DNA from: Candidatus Kapaibacterium sp.
GTDB lineage: Bacteria; Bacteroidota; Ignavibacteria; Kapaibacteriales; JAEUSM01
Assembly (NCBI GenBank): GCA_016788785.1
Contig: JAEUSM010000009.1
Location: forward strand, 124,001 to 188,000
Length of the DNA: 64,000 nt
Direction of reading: 5' to 3'
Shown: positions 38,762 through 47,234 of the stretch, piece by piece
Position numbering within the stretch: the stretch's first letter is position 1
Layout of the letters: the number at the start of each line of letters is the position of its first letter
Notes under the pieces: generated by a model
Database searches by the model: none
What the model saw: only the letters and a program-made list of their open reading frames with translations
Told to the model about the DNA's origin: nothing
Translations under genes and position numbers: made by a program

Positions 38762-41428
38762 ATGCGAAAATTTACTACTATGCATATTGCATTAACGACA
38801 TTGATTCTGTTACTTTGTTCTACGTTTGTAACAGCTAAAAAAGCAAACAAACCTGTAGAACTTTACCGTTATGCAGTAATTTTAAACCCAGTAGGACCGT
38901 TAGTTCCTGCTCAAAATGACGACAAGAGGGAGTCTGTTTTTGATAATCCAGAACTTATTAGGATTATCAATTTAGGAAAAGTTGTCAACTGGGAAGATGT
39001 AGACTATGCACCAACGGTATCAGTTGATGGTAAAACTCTGTTTTTTGTCTCTGCAAGACCTGGTAGCAGAAAATCAGACAAAGGGGAAAATTCACACGAT
39101 TTTTGGAGAGTTGAAAAGAAAAACTCTTACGATACAGTTTTTTCTGCACCGACAAATTTGGATACTTCTACAAGATTTGGCGAACTTGGATTGAATACTT
39201 CTCGTAACGAGGGTGTTGCTTCTATGGCCAACAAAGGGTTGTATCTATACTTTACTGGTTGTAACCGTGATGACGGATTTGGTTCATGCGATTTGTATGT
39301 AGCAGAATCTGATGGTGAAAATTGGGGTAAACCTGTGAATTTAGGTAAAAACGTTAATTCACAATTTTGGGATTCCCAACCTTCGATTACTGCTCGTCGT
39401 GACCGGATTTATTTCGTTTCTAACCGTCCATCAAAATTTGGGAAAGACAATTTGAATCTTTGGTATTCTGATTATGATTTTGATATGGAAGAATGGAAAC
39501 CAGCGGTCGCATTAGAGGAATTAAATACTGGTGGTAAAGAAGTTTCTCCATTCATTGACCCATCTGGAACAACATTATTCTTTGCATCCGATGGGTATAA
39601 AGGATTTGGTGGTACTGACTTCTACGTATCCAATTTTGATGAAGATACCAAAAAATGGTCAACACCTAAAAACTTAGGAAGACCAATCAATACGGAAAAA
39701 GATGAGCAATTCATTTCAATTCCTGGTTCGGGAGATATTATCTATTTTGCCTCTGAAAGAACCGATTTGAAAGGTCATCAAGGGAAATTAGATTTGTTTA
39801 TGGCATTTGTACCGTCATTGTTCAAAACAATTACTGTCGTAGCAAATGTTATTGATGAATGTGCGAATACTGCAATTCCTGCATTAGTAACATTACGTAA
39901 TCCTTTAACTAAAACAACCGACTCATTATTACTAAATACCTCTTCTATTACGGAATTCCAACGAGTTATCACCAGTGGTGACTTTATTGACCCGAATGAT
40001 GCAGAAGGTAAATTAGTAGATTTTGTTGAATTTGAAATTTCTGCTTCATCTGCTACTTACGGAAAAACTACACAAAAAATCAAAGTAAATAAACCGGAAA
40101 AAACAAAAGATCGTAATGCGGCAAAAGAATCTTCCATTATCAATGTTCCATTGAAATTAGGAAAAAAACCAATTTTGGGTTCTGAGGTTGCTGCATCTGA
40201 ATATACGAAAAAGAATCAAGGGAAACCTGAAGGAAACTTCAAAGGTTTAGTGATGAAAGAAGTTGTTACGATAGATTTAGCTCCTATTTTGAATTACATT
40301 TTCTTTGATTTAGGTTCTTCAGAAATTCCTAAACGTTACATTAAAATTAATCAAAATCAAACTGCTAATTTTAACGATGAACGCCTTCAAGGTGGTACAT
40401 TAGAAAAATATTACCATGTTTTGAACATTTATGGTTATCGTCTGAATAAATTCCCTAATGTCAAAATTGAAGTGGTTGGTTGTATTGATGATGTTTCTCC
40501 AGAAGAAAAAGATGTTGCAATTTCTAAACAACGTGCTGAAAATGTGTACAACTATTTACGTGATGTTTGGAAAATCTCTCCAGACAGAATGAAATTGACA
40601 GCAAGAAAAGCTCCAGAAAAAGCTTCCAAAACTGGTGATCCAGATCCAGATTCAAAAGCTAATTCCATTGTGGAAAATAGAAGAGTAGAATTGCTTTGTA
40701 CTGGTGATGCTGAAGAAGTTTGGCAAGTTATCAAACCATTGTTAGACAAAGATCCTAAAACATTCCCAATGCCTGAGCAAATGAACTTTACAATTGCAAA
40801 TGGTATTGATAATGAAATTTTCGAATCTCGTAGAATCGTTGTAAAACGTGGAAACAATGTTTGGAAAGAAATCAAAAATCCTGGCACAACAGAACCAAAA
40901 TTCCAGTGGGATTGGACAAATGAAGATGCGGAATATCCAAAAGATGAAGTTCCGTATACTGCACAACTTTTTGTGAAAAGTACTAGTGGTGCTGAGTGTT
41001 CTTCTGAACCTATTGTTATCCCTGTAAAACAATGGAAGGTTGAAGATATGTTGATCCAAAAAGATGATGCAAAAACTTTGGAACGTTACAAACTTATTCT
41101 TTTCCCATTTGACTCGTATGCTGCTGGACCTTTGAATGATAGAATTATGCGTGAATATGTTTTACCACGTTGTGCTCCAAATTCGGAAATCAAAGTGGAA
41201 GGTCATACAGACATCATTGGTATGGATGAATACAACAGAAAACTTTCTGTCAACCGTGCTGGTACAGTTGAAACTACAGTAAAAAAATCAACGGGTAACA
41301 AGTACAAAACTTTAGAATCATCTGGATTGGGTGAACTCGATCCTTTGTATCCAAATAACGTTCCTGAGGGTCGTTTCTATAATAGAACAGTGTTGATTCA
41401 AATTCAAACTCCTATTGAAGCAAAATAA
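38762..41428 (+). CDS. envelope protein with PD40 repeats and two OmpA-like domains
   Basis: This 888-residue protein has a signal peptide (about 25 residues). A PD40/WD40-like propeller at about 60-350 shows repeated Y-F-x-S-x-R/D-G type strands such as I-Y-F-V-S-N-R-P and L-F-F-A-S-D-G-Y-K-G. OmpA-like segments lie near residues 500-640 (Y-I-F-F-D-L-G-S-S-E-I, then S-K-Q-R-A-E-N-V) and near 770-888 (F-P-F-D-S-Y, E-G-H-T-D-I-I-G, and a late R in F-Y-N-R-T-V). OmpA-like domains bind peptidoglycan, so the protein probably tethers outer membrane to wall. It ends at a strong terminator and is probably single. Confidence 0.85.
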   Translation: MRKFTTMHIALTTLILLLCSTFVTAKKANKPVELYRYAVILNPVGPLVPAQNDDKRESVFDNPELIRIINLGKVVNWEDVDYAPTVSVDGKTLFFVSARPGSRKSDKGENSHDFWRVEKKNSYDTVFSAPTNLDTSTRFGELGLNTSRNEGVASMANKGLYLYFTGCNRDDGFGSCDLYVAESDGENWGKPVNLGKNVNSQFWDSQPSITARRDRIYFVSNRPSKFGKDNLNLWYSDYDFDMEEWKPAVALEELNTGGKEVSPFIDPSGTTLFFASDGYKGFGGTDFYVSNFDEDTKKWSTPKNLGRPINTEKDEQFISIPGSGDIIYFASERTDLKGHQGKLDLFMAFVPSLFKTITVVANVIDECANTAIPALVTLRNPLTKTTDSLLLNTSSITEFQRVITSGDFIDPNDAEGKLVDFVEFEISASSATYGKTTQKIKVNKPEKTKDRNAAKESSIINVPLKLGKKPILGSEVAASEYTKKNQGKPEGNFKGLVMKEVVTIDLAPILNYIFFDLGSSEIPKRYIKINQNQTANFNDERLQGGTLEKYYHVLNIYGYRLNKFPNVKIEVVGCIDDVSPEEKDVAISKQRAENVYNYLRDVWKISPDRMKLTARKAPEKASKTGDPDPDSKANSIVENRRVELLCTGDAEEVWQVIKPLLDKDPKTFPMPEQMNFTIANGIDNEIFESRRIVVKRGNNVWKEIKNPGTTEPKFQWDWTNEDAEYPKDEVPYTAQLFVKSTSGAECSSEPIVIPVKQWKVEDMLIQKDDAKTLERYKLILFPFDSYAAGPLNDRIMREYVLPRCAPNSEIKVEGHTDIIGMDEYNRKLSVNRAGTVETTVKKSTGNKYKTLESSGLGELDPLYPNNVPEGRFYNRTVLIQIQTPIEAK

Positions 41429-41446
41429 TCTTTCTCAAATTTATTC

Positions 41447-41481
41447 AAAAGGGTGTACGAGCAATCGTATACCCTTTTTTT
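41447..41481 (+). terminator. intrinsic terminator after the PD40/OmpA gene
   Basis: GGGTGTACGA (41451-41460), loop GCAA, TCGTATACCC (41465-41474) with one G-T pair, then seven T. Straight after it, TATATTTG (41484-41491) resembles a -7 promoter element for the next gene, though no clear -33 element is present. Confidence 0.9.
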
Positions 41482-41517
41482 AGTATATTTGCATCTTTTT
41501 GAACAATACCGCAATTT

Positions 41518-42036
41518 ATGAAATATTCTTTTCTTTCGAAAACAGCTTGGTTGTTGTTTGCTTTTGGACTTATTATTGCCTTAGGAGGTCAGTTTATACG
41601 ACTTTCAGTTATTTATGATTTATATATTCCCGGTACACTTACATTAAAGTCTTGGTATACGTGGCAAATTCAACACCAAACTATCAAGTTATATGCAAAT
41701 GCCTTTGTTTATTGTGGTATTGGGTATATCATTGCGACAGTAGGCTCTCTATTGGCTGCTATGATGTCTTTTTCATATTTGCGACAAAAAGGATGGATGT
41801 TTATGGGGATTGTTCTATGGCTCTTAGCAGTTGCATTTTCAGCTAAGTCTATTTATTCAGATTATCTGCTTTCAACATATTTACTTTCACCATCGGCTAA
41901 TACTTCTCAAGCATTAACAATGGTAACAACTTCTCTTCAAAAGGAAAGTGTTTATTTTTTAGTGTCATTACTTTGTCAAATCTCGGTTGTAGTTGTGATA
42001 GTTTTTAAACCATTAGACAAAAAGAGTTCAAACTAA
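41518..42036 (+). CDS. four-helix membrane protein, unknown function
   Basis: This 172-residue protein has four hydrophobic helices (about 8-31, 59-83, 92-113 and 144-163). There is a basic C-terminus and an extracytoplasmic loop between helices 3 and 4 rich in Tyr, Leu and Ser. I recognise no family. Its stop overlaps the next start by one base (TAATG), so it forms a pair with the small soluble protein that follows. Confidence 0.7.
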   Translation: MKYSFLSKTAWLLFAFGLIIALGGQFIRLSVIYDLYIPGTLTLKSWYTWQIQHQTIKLYANAFVYCGIGYIIATVGSLLAAMMSFSYLRQKGWMFMGIVLWLLAVAFSAKSIYSDYLLSTYLLSPSANTSQALTMVTTSLQKESVYFLVSLLCQISVVVVIVFKPLDKKSSN

Positions 42037-42359
42037 TGAAACCAGCGGTATTATATAATGAATTGGTAGAAATTACAAAGAGTTTAGGTATCACTTTACG
42101 TAAGGAAAAAGGCAGATTTCGAGGAGGACATTGTATTGTACACAGTGAAAAACTTTTGATTATAAACAAACTATCTCCTCAAGAATCAATTAATGCAGTT
42201 ATTTTGCGTTATTTGGCTGGTTTATCTTCTATTGGTACCGTATTTATCAAACCAGCTATACAAGAGCTAATCGACAAAGAAAAAGAGTATTTAGAAAAAG
42301 AAGCTCAATACGACCCAATACTTATTGATGCACCAAAAGAGTCTACTACTGAGCAGTAA
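42036..42359 (+). CDS. small conserved-looking protein, unknown function
   Basis: This 107-residue soluble protein has no signal or membrane segment. Near residues 27-45 it has R-F-R-G-G-H-C-I-V-H-S-E-K-L-L-I-I-N, an alternating pattern that looks like a beta hairpin, followed by helices and a charged C-terminus. No family recognised. It is translationally coupled to the preceding membrane protein and overlaps the convergent glycosyltransferase gene by 14 bases. Confidence 0.68.
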   Translation: MKPAVLYNELVEITKSLGITLRKEKGRFRGGHCIVHSEKLLIINKLSPQESINAVILRYLAGLSSIGTVFIKPAIQELIDKEKEYLEKEAQYDPILIDAPKESTTEQ

Positions 42360-43467
42360 CGGCATTGACAACCGATAATGTGAAATAATTCCATGTGTGA
42401 GTTTCTTTGTATCGACCAATTCCTTCACAATGATGAGAATAATTCTCAAAAAGTGTAGTTATACCTTTTGCTACATCACTTGGAGTTGGTAAAGGAACGA
42501 CTACACCAGTTTCAAACGGTACTATCATTTCTGATAAACCACCCACATTCGTTGCAACCACAGGAACATTAAAATGATATGCTATAGATATAATTCCACT
42601 TTGAGTGCCTGTTTTGTACGGTAAGATAACAGCATTTGCTGCAGAAAAAAACAAGGGTACTTCTTTATCATCGATATATCGAACTTCAACAGTACAACGA
42701 GCTTGTAACGAATGTTCATGTATCAAGCGTTCATAACTTTCAAAGGAGCCATAGACTTCACCAGCAATAAGCAAATGATACTCATCAGATAGAAGATTCA
42801 TTGTCTCTAAGAGTATATCTAACCCTTTATAATCGCGAATAAATCCAAAAAATAACAACACCTTTTTGTCAGCAGGAATAGAAAAATGTTGCTTCGATTG
42901 CTCTTTATCCAATTCATCGCCAAATTGGTCATACAAAGGATGTTCGCAAAGAGTAATAGGTAAATTTGGACGTATACTTTTGACATCATCAAAAACTTTT
43001 TTAGAAAGCACGATTGCATGTTCGATAGAGTTAAAAAAGTATGTCGTCAATGCTTGGTCACCAAAACGTTTTTCGTGTGGAATAGCATTGTCTATTATAG
43101 CGACTGGCTTGACACCGCGATTTTTAATTAATCGTGAAATACTTCCCAACGATGGTGAAAAAAAAGGCATCCAATATTTCATCAATAGCATTGATGCACC
43201 ACTATCTACTATCGCATTAGCGGTTGGTATATACGTTAGTGGATTGATGGTTGAGAGGGTTCTTTTTGCTAAAAAGGCATTTATTGATAACTCTTCCTCT
43301 GATAAATACTGCGAACTTCCCGGAAAAAGAATATCTGGATATTGTGTTGTAAAGGTAAAAGGTGTTACTGTATGATGTTGTTTTCGGAGTTCTTCAGAAA
43401 ACAATACATTAAATTGTGAAATACCACCTCGAAATGGAGGAAATGTGGACAAATAGGCAATATTCAT
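42346..43467 (-). CDS. glycosyltransferase, GT4-type
   Basis: This 373-residue enzyme has the two-domain GT-B fold. The N-terminal half starts I-A-Y-L-S-T-F-P-P-F-R-G-G-I-S, a typical acceptor-binding opening. The C-terminal half has L-L-F-F-G-F-I-R-D-Y-K-G-L-D-I-L and the nucleotide-sugar site G-T-Q-S-G-I-I-S-I-A with V-V-A-T-N-V-G-G-L-S-E. It should add sugars to a cell-surface glycan or glycolipid; donor and acceptor are unknown. It lies eight bases after a GT9 enzyme, suggesting a shared envelope-glycan role. Confidence 0.86.
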   Translation of the reverse strand: MNIAYLSTFPPFRGGISQFNVLFSEELRKQHHTVTPFTFTTQYPDILFPGSSQYLSEEELSINAFLAKRTLSTINPLTYIPTANAIVDSGASMLLMKYWMPFFSPSLGSISRLIKNRGVKPVAIIDNAIPHEKRFGDQALTTYFFNSIEHAIVLSKKVFDDVKSIRPNLPITLCEHPLYDQFGDELDKEQSKQHFSIPADKKVLLFFGFIRDYKGLDILLETMNLLSDEYHLLIAGEVYGSFESYERLIHEHSLQARCTVEVRYIDDKEVPLFFSAANAVILPYKTGTQSGIISIAYHFNVPVVATNVGGLSEMIVPFETGVVVPLPTPSDVAKGITTLFENYSHHCEGIGRYKETHTWNYFTLSVVNAVTAQ

Positions 43468-43475
43468 TGGAGTAA

Positions 43476-44564
43476 TTACTTTATATGACGTAGAATTGCT
43501 TCAAACACCATTTCAACAGTTATATCTTTCATACAATGTCTATTTCTTGAGCAAGATACACCATAAAAACAATCACATCCACTTGTTGGGCTGACTATCT
43601 CACCTCTTCCATATAACTCAAATTCATGTTTGTTGAAGATATTATTGAAAAGAATCATAGGTGTTTTGAGTGCAGTCGCTATATGCATCATCATAGAGAC
43701 AGCAGTCACAACAGAGTCTAAATTAGCACACAGTCCTATAAATTCATCACGTGGAAAGAACCCAGGGTAATATACATTTGTCGTTTTATGGTAATATTCA
43801 TTTAATTCATGTTCGTCTGGACCACCAATAACAACAGGAAAATAACCGTTCTCTTGGAGTTTTTGGATGAGGGAGACCCAATTTTCCTTTTCCCACATAC
43901 GAGTAATCCAACGTTTCCCGCAACCAGTATTAAGTCCAACTATTTTTTTTCCATTTGCTAAGTCTCTCATTGATTTCCATTTATCGACGAATCGAGGTTG
44001 GACATTTAATAAATATTCTTCGAATTGAAAAGAGAATTCACAAATTTCAAATATTTCTTCTAAATAACTTTTAGTGTTTTTTTGAGATTCCGAATCAAAA
44101 AAGCCAGTAATTAACTTATGCTCAGCAGCAGGATTTGCAGGAACAATATGTTTACCATTCCAGCCAAACCCATATTTTATCGGTGCGGAAATTTTTTCTA
44201 ATAGCAAACATGCTTCAGGTTCTTTGTCTAAATTAATTGCAATATCAAATTGAGAATTTTCGATTATAAATACTGACTTGAAGTCCAATGTATAGATTTG
44301 ATCTATTTCATTTGGGGGCAAAACATCTGGAGTTAACGTCACCCAAGTAATATGACAATTCGGATATTCTTTTTTGAATCGAACTATTAATGGAGTAGTT
44401 CGTATGACATCACCAATCGCTCCCAATTTGATAAGTAAAATTTTAGGAGATGCGATTTGATAGTGTTCGCATGTTGGACAAGTACTATTGAATTGCTTAT
44501 TAGGTTTGCAAGGAATATCACCACGAAAATATCTGCAATCGTATCGGATTTGATCTAAGGTCAT
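43476..44564 (-). CDS. glycosyltransferase family 9 (heptosyltransferase-like) with Cys clusters
   Basis: This 362-residue GT9 protein has K-I-L-L-I-K-L-G-A-I-G-D-V-I-R-T-T-P in its N-terminal domain, as in ADP-heptose:LPS heptosyltransferases. The C-terminal half has G-L-N-T-G-C-G-K-R and V-V-I-G-G-P-D-E. Before the GT domain it carries C10-x8-C19-x9-C29-x2-C32, and at the end C330, C332, C338 and C344. Such clusters suggest a bound metal, probably zinc. It sits 13 bases after nadK and before a GT4 enzyme. Confidence 0.87.
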   Translation of the reverse strand: MTLDQIRYDCRYFRGDIPCKPNKQFNSTCPTCEHYQIASPKILLIKLGAIGDVIRTTPLIVRFKKEYPNCHITWVTLTPDVLPPNEIDQIYTLDFKSVFIIENSQFDIAINLDKEPEACLLLEKISAPIKYGFGWNGKHIVPANPAAEHKLITGFFDSESQKNTKSYLEEIFEICEFSFQFEEYLLNVQPRFVDKWKSMRDLANGKKIVGLNTGCGKRWITRMWEKENWVSLIQKLQENGYFPVVIGGPDEHELNEYYHKTTNVYYPGFFPRDEFIGLCANLDSVVTAVSMMMHIATALKTPMILFNNIFNKHEFELYGRGEIVSPTSGCDCFYGVSCSRNRHCMKDITVEMVFEAILRHIK

Positions 44565-44577
44565 TGATTTAAAAATG

Positions 44578-45459
44578 TTATTTTTTTACGTGCATATCGG
44601 TCGCATCAAGTGACCAAAGTAACTTTGTTCGAAGGAGATCAAAGTATGTTTTATCTGATCGTTTAATGAGTTTAACAACAAATTCCGATTTTTTTATTTT
44701 TATCGAATCTAAATGTTGCAATTTGCCAATGACGGTTCCATCAGCAACTATATTTGCTTCTGCCACATTACTTAGCAAAGTGAAAGTAATTTCAGAACTA
44801 TCACCAATGATGAGCGGACGTACAGTGAGAGTATGAGGAGAAATTGGCGTAATTCCCAAAACTTGTGTTGATGGTGTTAAAATTGGACCTCCACAACTTA
44901 ACGAATATGCTGTAGAACCGGATGGTGTTGTTAGAATTACTCCATCTGAACGATAATCGGCTACATGATGTCTATTAATATGTGTTTGTAAGGTCAACAT
45001 TCTCGAAGAACTTGCTTTTTCTACAACAAATTCGTTGATTGCATAATATTTTTTACCATCAAAAGTGGTTTCTAAAACAGCTCTATCAACAATTCTATAC
45101 GAACCTTTGACAACATTGTCAATTGCCTCATCTAATTCAGATATAGAGAACTCTGCTAAAAAACCAAGATGTCCAACGTTAACACCCATGATAGGGATAG
45201 TATCTTCAACCAAATGTTTGGCTATTCGCAAAATAGTGCCATCACCACCAAAACAAATAATGATATCAGCATATTTGGGAAATTGCTCTACCGTCGTTGG
45301 TTTAACTAACGATTGAACTTCATTGTCAAAAAAGGGAACGACATCATAGGCTATGTAACATGTCGTAGATGCCATTGAATGCAATTTTCGGATAGTGTAG
45401 TCTGCCCATTGAATTGCAAGAGGTTTGGACGTATTTACATGTATGGCTATATGGTTCAT
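44578..45459 (-). CDS. nadK: NAD kinase
   Basis: NadK phosphorylates NAD to NADP. The 293-residue protein has the motif F-G-G-D-G-T-I-L, then G-V-N-V-G-H-L-G-F-L and the N-E-F-V-V-E-K segment. T-P-S-G-S-T-A-Y-S-L-S-C-G-G-P-I completes the ATP-NAD kinase family pattern. Its ATG overlaps the stop of the small DUF1844 gene (four bases). Confidence 0.96.
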   Translation of the reverse strand: MNHIAIHVNTSKPLAIQWADYTIRKLHSMASTTCYIAYDVVPFFDNEVQSLVKPTTVEQFPKYADIIICFGGDGTILRIAKHLVEDTIPIMGVNVGHLGFLAEFSISELDEAIDNVVKGSYRIVDRAVLETTFDGKKYYAINEFVVEKASSSRMLTLQTHINRHHVADYRSDGVILTTPSGSTAYSLSCGGPILTPSTQVLGITPISPHTLTVRPLIIGDSSEITFTLLSNVAEANIVADGTVIGKLQHLDSIKIKKSEFVVKLIKRSDKTYFDLLRTKLLWSLDATDMHVKK

Positions 45460-45707
45460 TCGGTCGTTGAATACAATGAATGAAATCGAGAATGCAATTG
45501 CTCAATAACAGAATCTAGTATCGAAGTTTCTGCTTCAGTCCTATTGCCTTCGGTTTTTTGTTTCAAAACATTTAGGTATTGAAGAATAAAACGAGCATGA
45601 TTTTTATCGGGCTGCCATTGTTGATTTGGAACTGAAGAAATACCCAAAGCAATACTCCCTTCGTATTCTAAGACTTTAATAATACCAGTAAAATCTAATG
45701 GTTGCAT
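45456..45707 (-). CDS. DUF1844-family small protein
   Basis: This 83-residue soluble helical protein has the DUF1844 pattern: S-I-A-L-G-I, then a P-D-K-N-x-A-R-F-I-L-Q-Y-L-N-V-L segment, and K-Q-K-T-E-G-N-R-T-E-A-E. The family is widespread in Bacteria with no settled function. It lies eight bases after pfkA and overlaps nadK by four bases, so it is made along with two central-metabolism enzymes. Confidence 0.78.
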   Translation of the reverse strand: MQPLDFTGIIKVLEYEGSIALGISSVPNQQWQPDKNHARFILQYLNVLKQKTEGNRTEAETSILDSVIEQLHSRFHSLYSTTE

Positions 45708-45715
45708 TGAAGGTA

Positions 45716-46675
45716 TTACATTAATAATTCACTAAGACTAACTAACCAATTAGGTAGTTGTTTTTTTCGTGAATATGCTTCATACATTGGAGTAAATTCT
45801 AAACTTCCAGCACGATCGCCAACTAAAACATCTTTACGTCCAGTTGTTAAAGAATCGATTGCAGCCTCACCGAATCGAGAAGCCAATACACGATCGAATG
45901 ACGTTGGAGAACCACCACGCTGTAAATGTCCTAATATCGCTACTTTTGATTCGATTTTGTAACATTCCATTAATAAATTAGATAATGCAACAGCACCACC
46001 AGATTCATCACCTTCGGAAACTACAACGATAGTTCTTCTACCTTTACCAACAGTAGCAATATGTCTGTAAATCAAGGCAACATCCGTCATTGTTTCTGGA
46101 ACGGCAACAAATTCAGCACCTGTGGCAATACCTACTTGCATAGCAATAAATCCTGTAGTACGACCCATTACTTCAATCATAAACACTTGTCCATGAGAAT
46201 CGGCAGTATCTCGAATTTTGTCGATTGAACTCACAGCAACATTTACAGCAGAATCAAATCCAATAGAGTTTTCAGTTCCGTATACATCATTATCAATAGT
46301 AACTGGAACTCCAATACAATTGATACCATGTTCTTTTGAAAGTAAATAAGCACCTTCCATTGTCCCTTCGCCACCACAAACGATGAGACCATCTAAGCCT
46401 AATTTTTTGATATTATCTGCTGCTTTCTGACGTGTTGATGAATTTTTAAAATCATCATATCTACTTGTATGAATTATAGTACCACCTAAGGAGATGATGT
46501 TTGCAGTGTCAGCACGCTCAAGAGTACGGTATTTATTTTCAACTAATCCTTTATAACCACTTTGAAAACCAACAATTTCTACCCTTTTATTCTCTGCGGC
46601 TCTCACAACAGAACGTATAAGTGCATTGACACCGGGAGCGGAACCACCACTAACTAATAACCCAAATTTTTTCAT
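45716..46675 (-). CDS. pfkA: 6-phosphofructokinase (PfkA family, variant active site)
   Basis: The 319-residue length fits bacterial PfkA, which makes fructose-1,6-bisphosphate. The fold motifs are clear: E-V-M-G-R, I-D-N-D with the catalytic Asp, T-S-R-Y, and G-G-S-P-T-S-F-D-R. Three usually invariant loop positions differ from E. coli. The first glycine loop reads S-G-G-S-A-P-G (normally G-G-D-A-P-G). The metal/phosphate loop is G-G-E-G-T (normally G-G-D-G-S). P-V-T-I-D-N-D replaces P-G-T-I-D-N-D. The phosphoryl donor (ATP or PPi) is therefore uncertain. Confidence 0.88.
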   Translation of the reverse strand: MKKFGLLVSGGSAPGVNALIRSVVRAAENKRVEIVGFQSGYKGLVENKYRTLERADTANIISLGGTIIHTSRYDDFKNSSTRQKAADNIKKLGLDGLIVCGGEGTMEGAYLLSKEHGINCIGVPVTIDNDVYGTENSIGFDSAVNVAVSSIDKIRDTADSHGQVFMIEVMGRTTGFIAMQVGIATGAEFVAVPETMTDVALIYRHIATVGKGRRTIVVVSEGDESGGAVALSNLLMECYKIESKVAILGHLQRGGSPTSFDRVLASRFGEAAIDSLTTGRKDVLVGDRAGSLEFTPMYEAYSRKKQLPNWLVSLSELLM

Positions 46676-46716
46676 TCTATACCTATTTTAAATTGATTAC
46701 ACTTTGTATACATTCA

Positions 46717-46745
46717 CAAAAATAATGAAACTAATGGATAAACAA
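46717..46745 (-). promoter_or_regulatory. candidate promoter of pfkA-DUF1844-nadK
   Basis: On the minus strand TTG (46745-46743), 18 bases, then TATTTTTG (46724-46717), ending 42 bases before the pfkA ATG. The spacer is one base short of the usual Bacteroidota range. Confidence 0.42.
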
Positions 46746-46750
46746 TAGCA

Positions 46751-47224
46751 TTATTTGTTTTTCTTTGTATAAATTCGAATTGTAGCTGTACCTTGACGAA
46801 CAAAATCTAACTCTTTTGCAGCTTGTAATGACACGTCTAAGATTCTATTTTTAGTAAAAGGACCTCTATCATTTATACGAACTGTAACACGCTTTTTATT
46901 GGATACATTCTCAACTACTATTTCTGTACCAAAAGGCAACTTTTTGTGTGCAGCAGTATATTTTGAATTATCAAATCGCTCTCCACTGGCTGTTTTCCTT
47001 CCATTAAATTTGTTTCCATAAAAGGAAGCTTTGCCTGTGCTGTGGAGTATTAATTCACCATCAATATCGATAGATTCGATGTCATTAGAATCCAAAGGTT
47101 CAGAAACTTGTTCCTCAATATGTTGTTTTCTTACAGTTTTATCTAACTTGGTAGAATTGTATCGAATTGAAGAACTACAAGATAAAACCAACATCGAAAC
47201 AACAAGCAGTATAACCATACTCAT
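46751..47224 (-). CDS. RlpA-like lipoprotein (double-psi beta-barrel)
   Basis: From ATG 47224 the protein has 157 residues, with a lipoprotein signal ending L-V-L-S-C (Cys 16). The RlpA core is G-K-A-S-F-Y-G, then G-R-K-T-A-S-G-E-R-F, A-A-H-K-K-L-P-F-G-T and V-R-I-N-D-R-G-P-F. RlpA proteins are outer-membrane lipoproteins; the Pseudomonas member is a lytic transglycosylase acting on denuded septal glycan. No SPOR domain follows. The longer start at 47278 would overlap the mannose-1-phosphate guanylyltransferase gene by 44 bases, so the internal start is better. Confidence 0.86.
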   Translation of the reverse strand: MSMVILLVVSMLVLSCSSSIRYNSTKLDKTVRKQHIEEQVSEPLDSNDIESIDIDGELILHSTGKASFYGNKFNGRKTASGERFDNSKYTAAHKKLPFGTEIVVENVSNKKRVTVRINDRGPFTKNRILDVSLQAAKELDFVRQGTATIRIYTKKNK

Positions 47225-47234
47225 TACAAACGAT

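Noticed and set aside
42866-43375. Plus-strand frame of 169 codons inside the GT4 gene
   Set aside because: It is antisense to a gene with clear glycosyltransferase motifs; its composition looks like a shadow.
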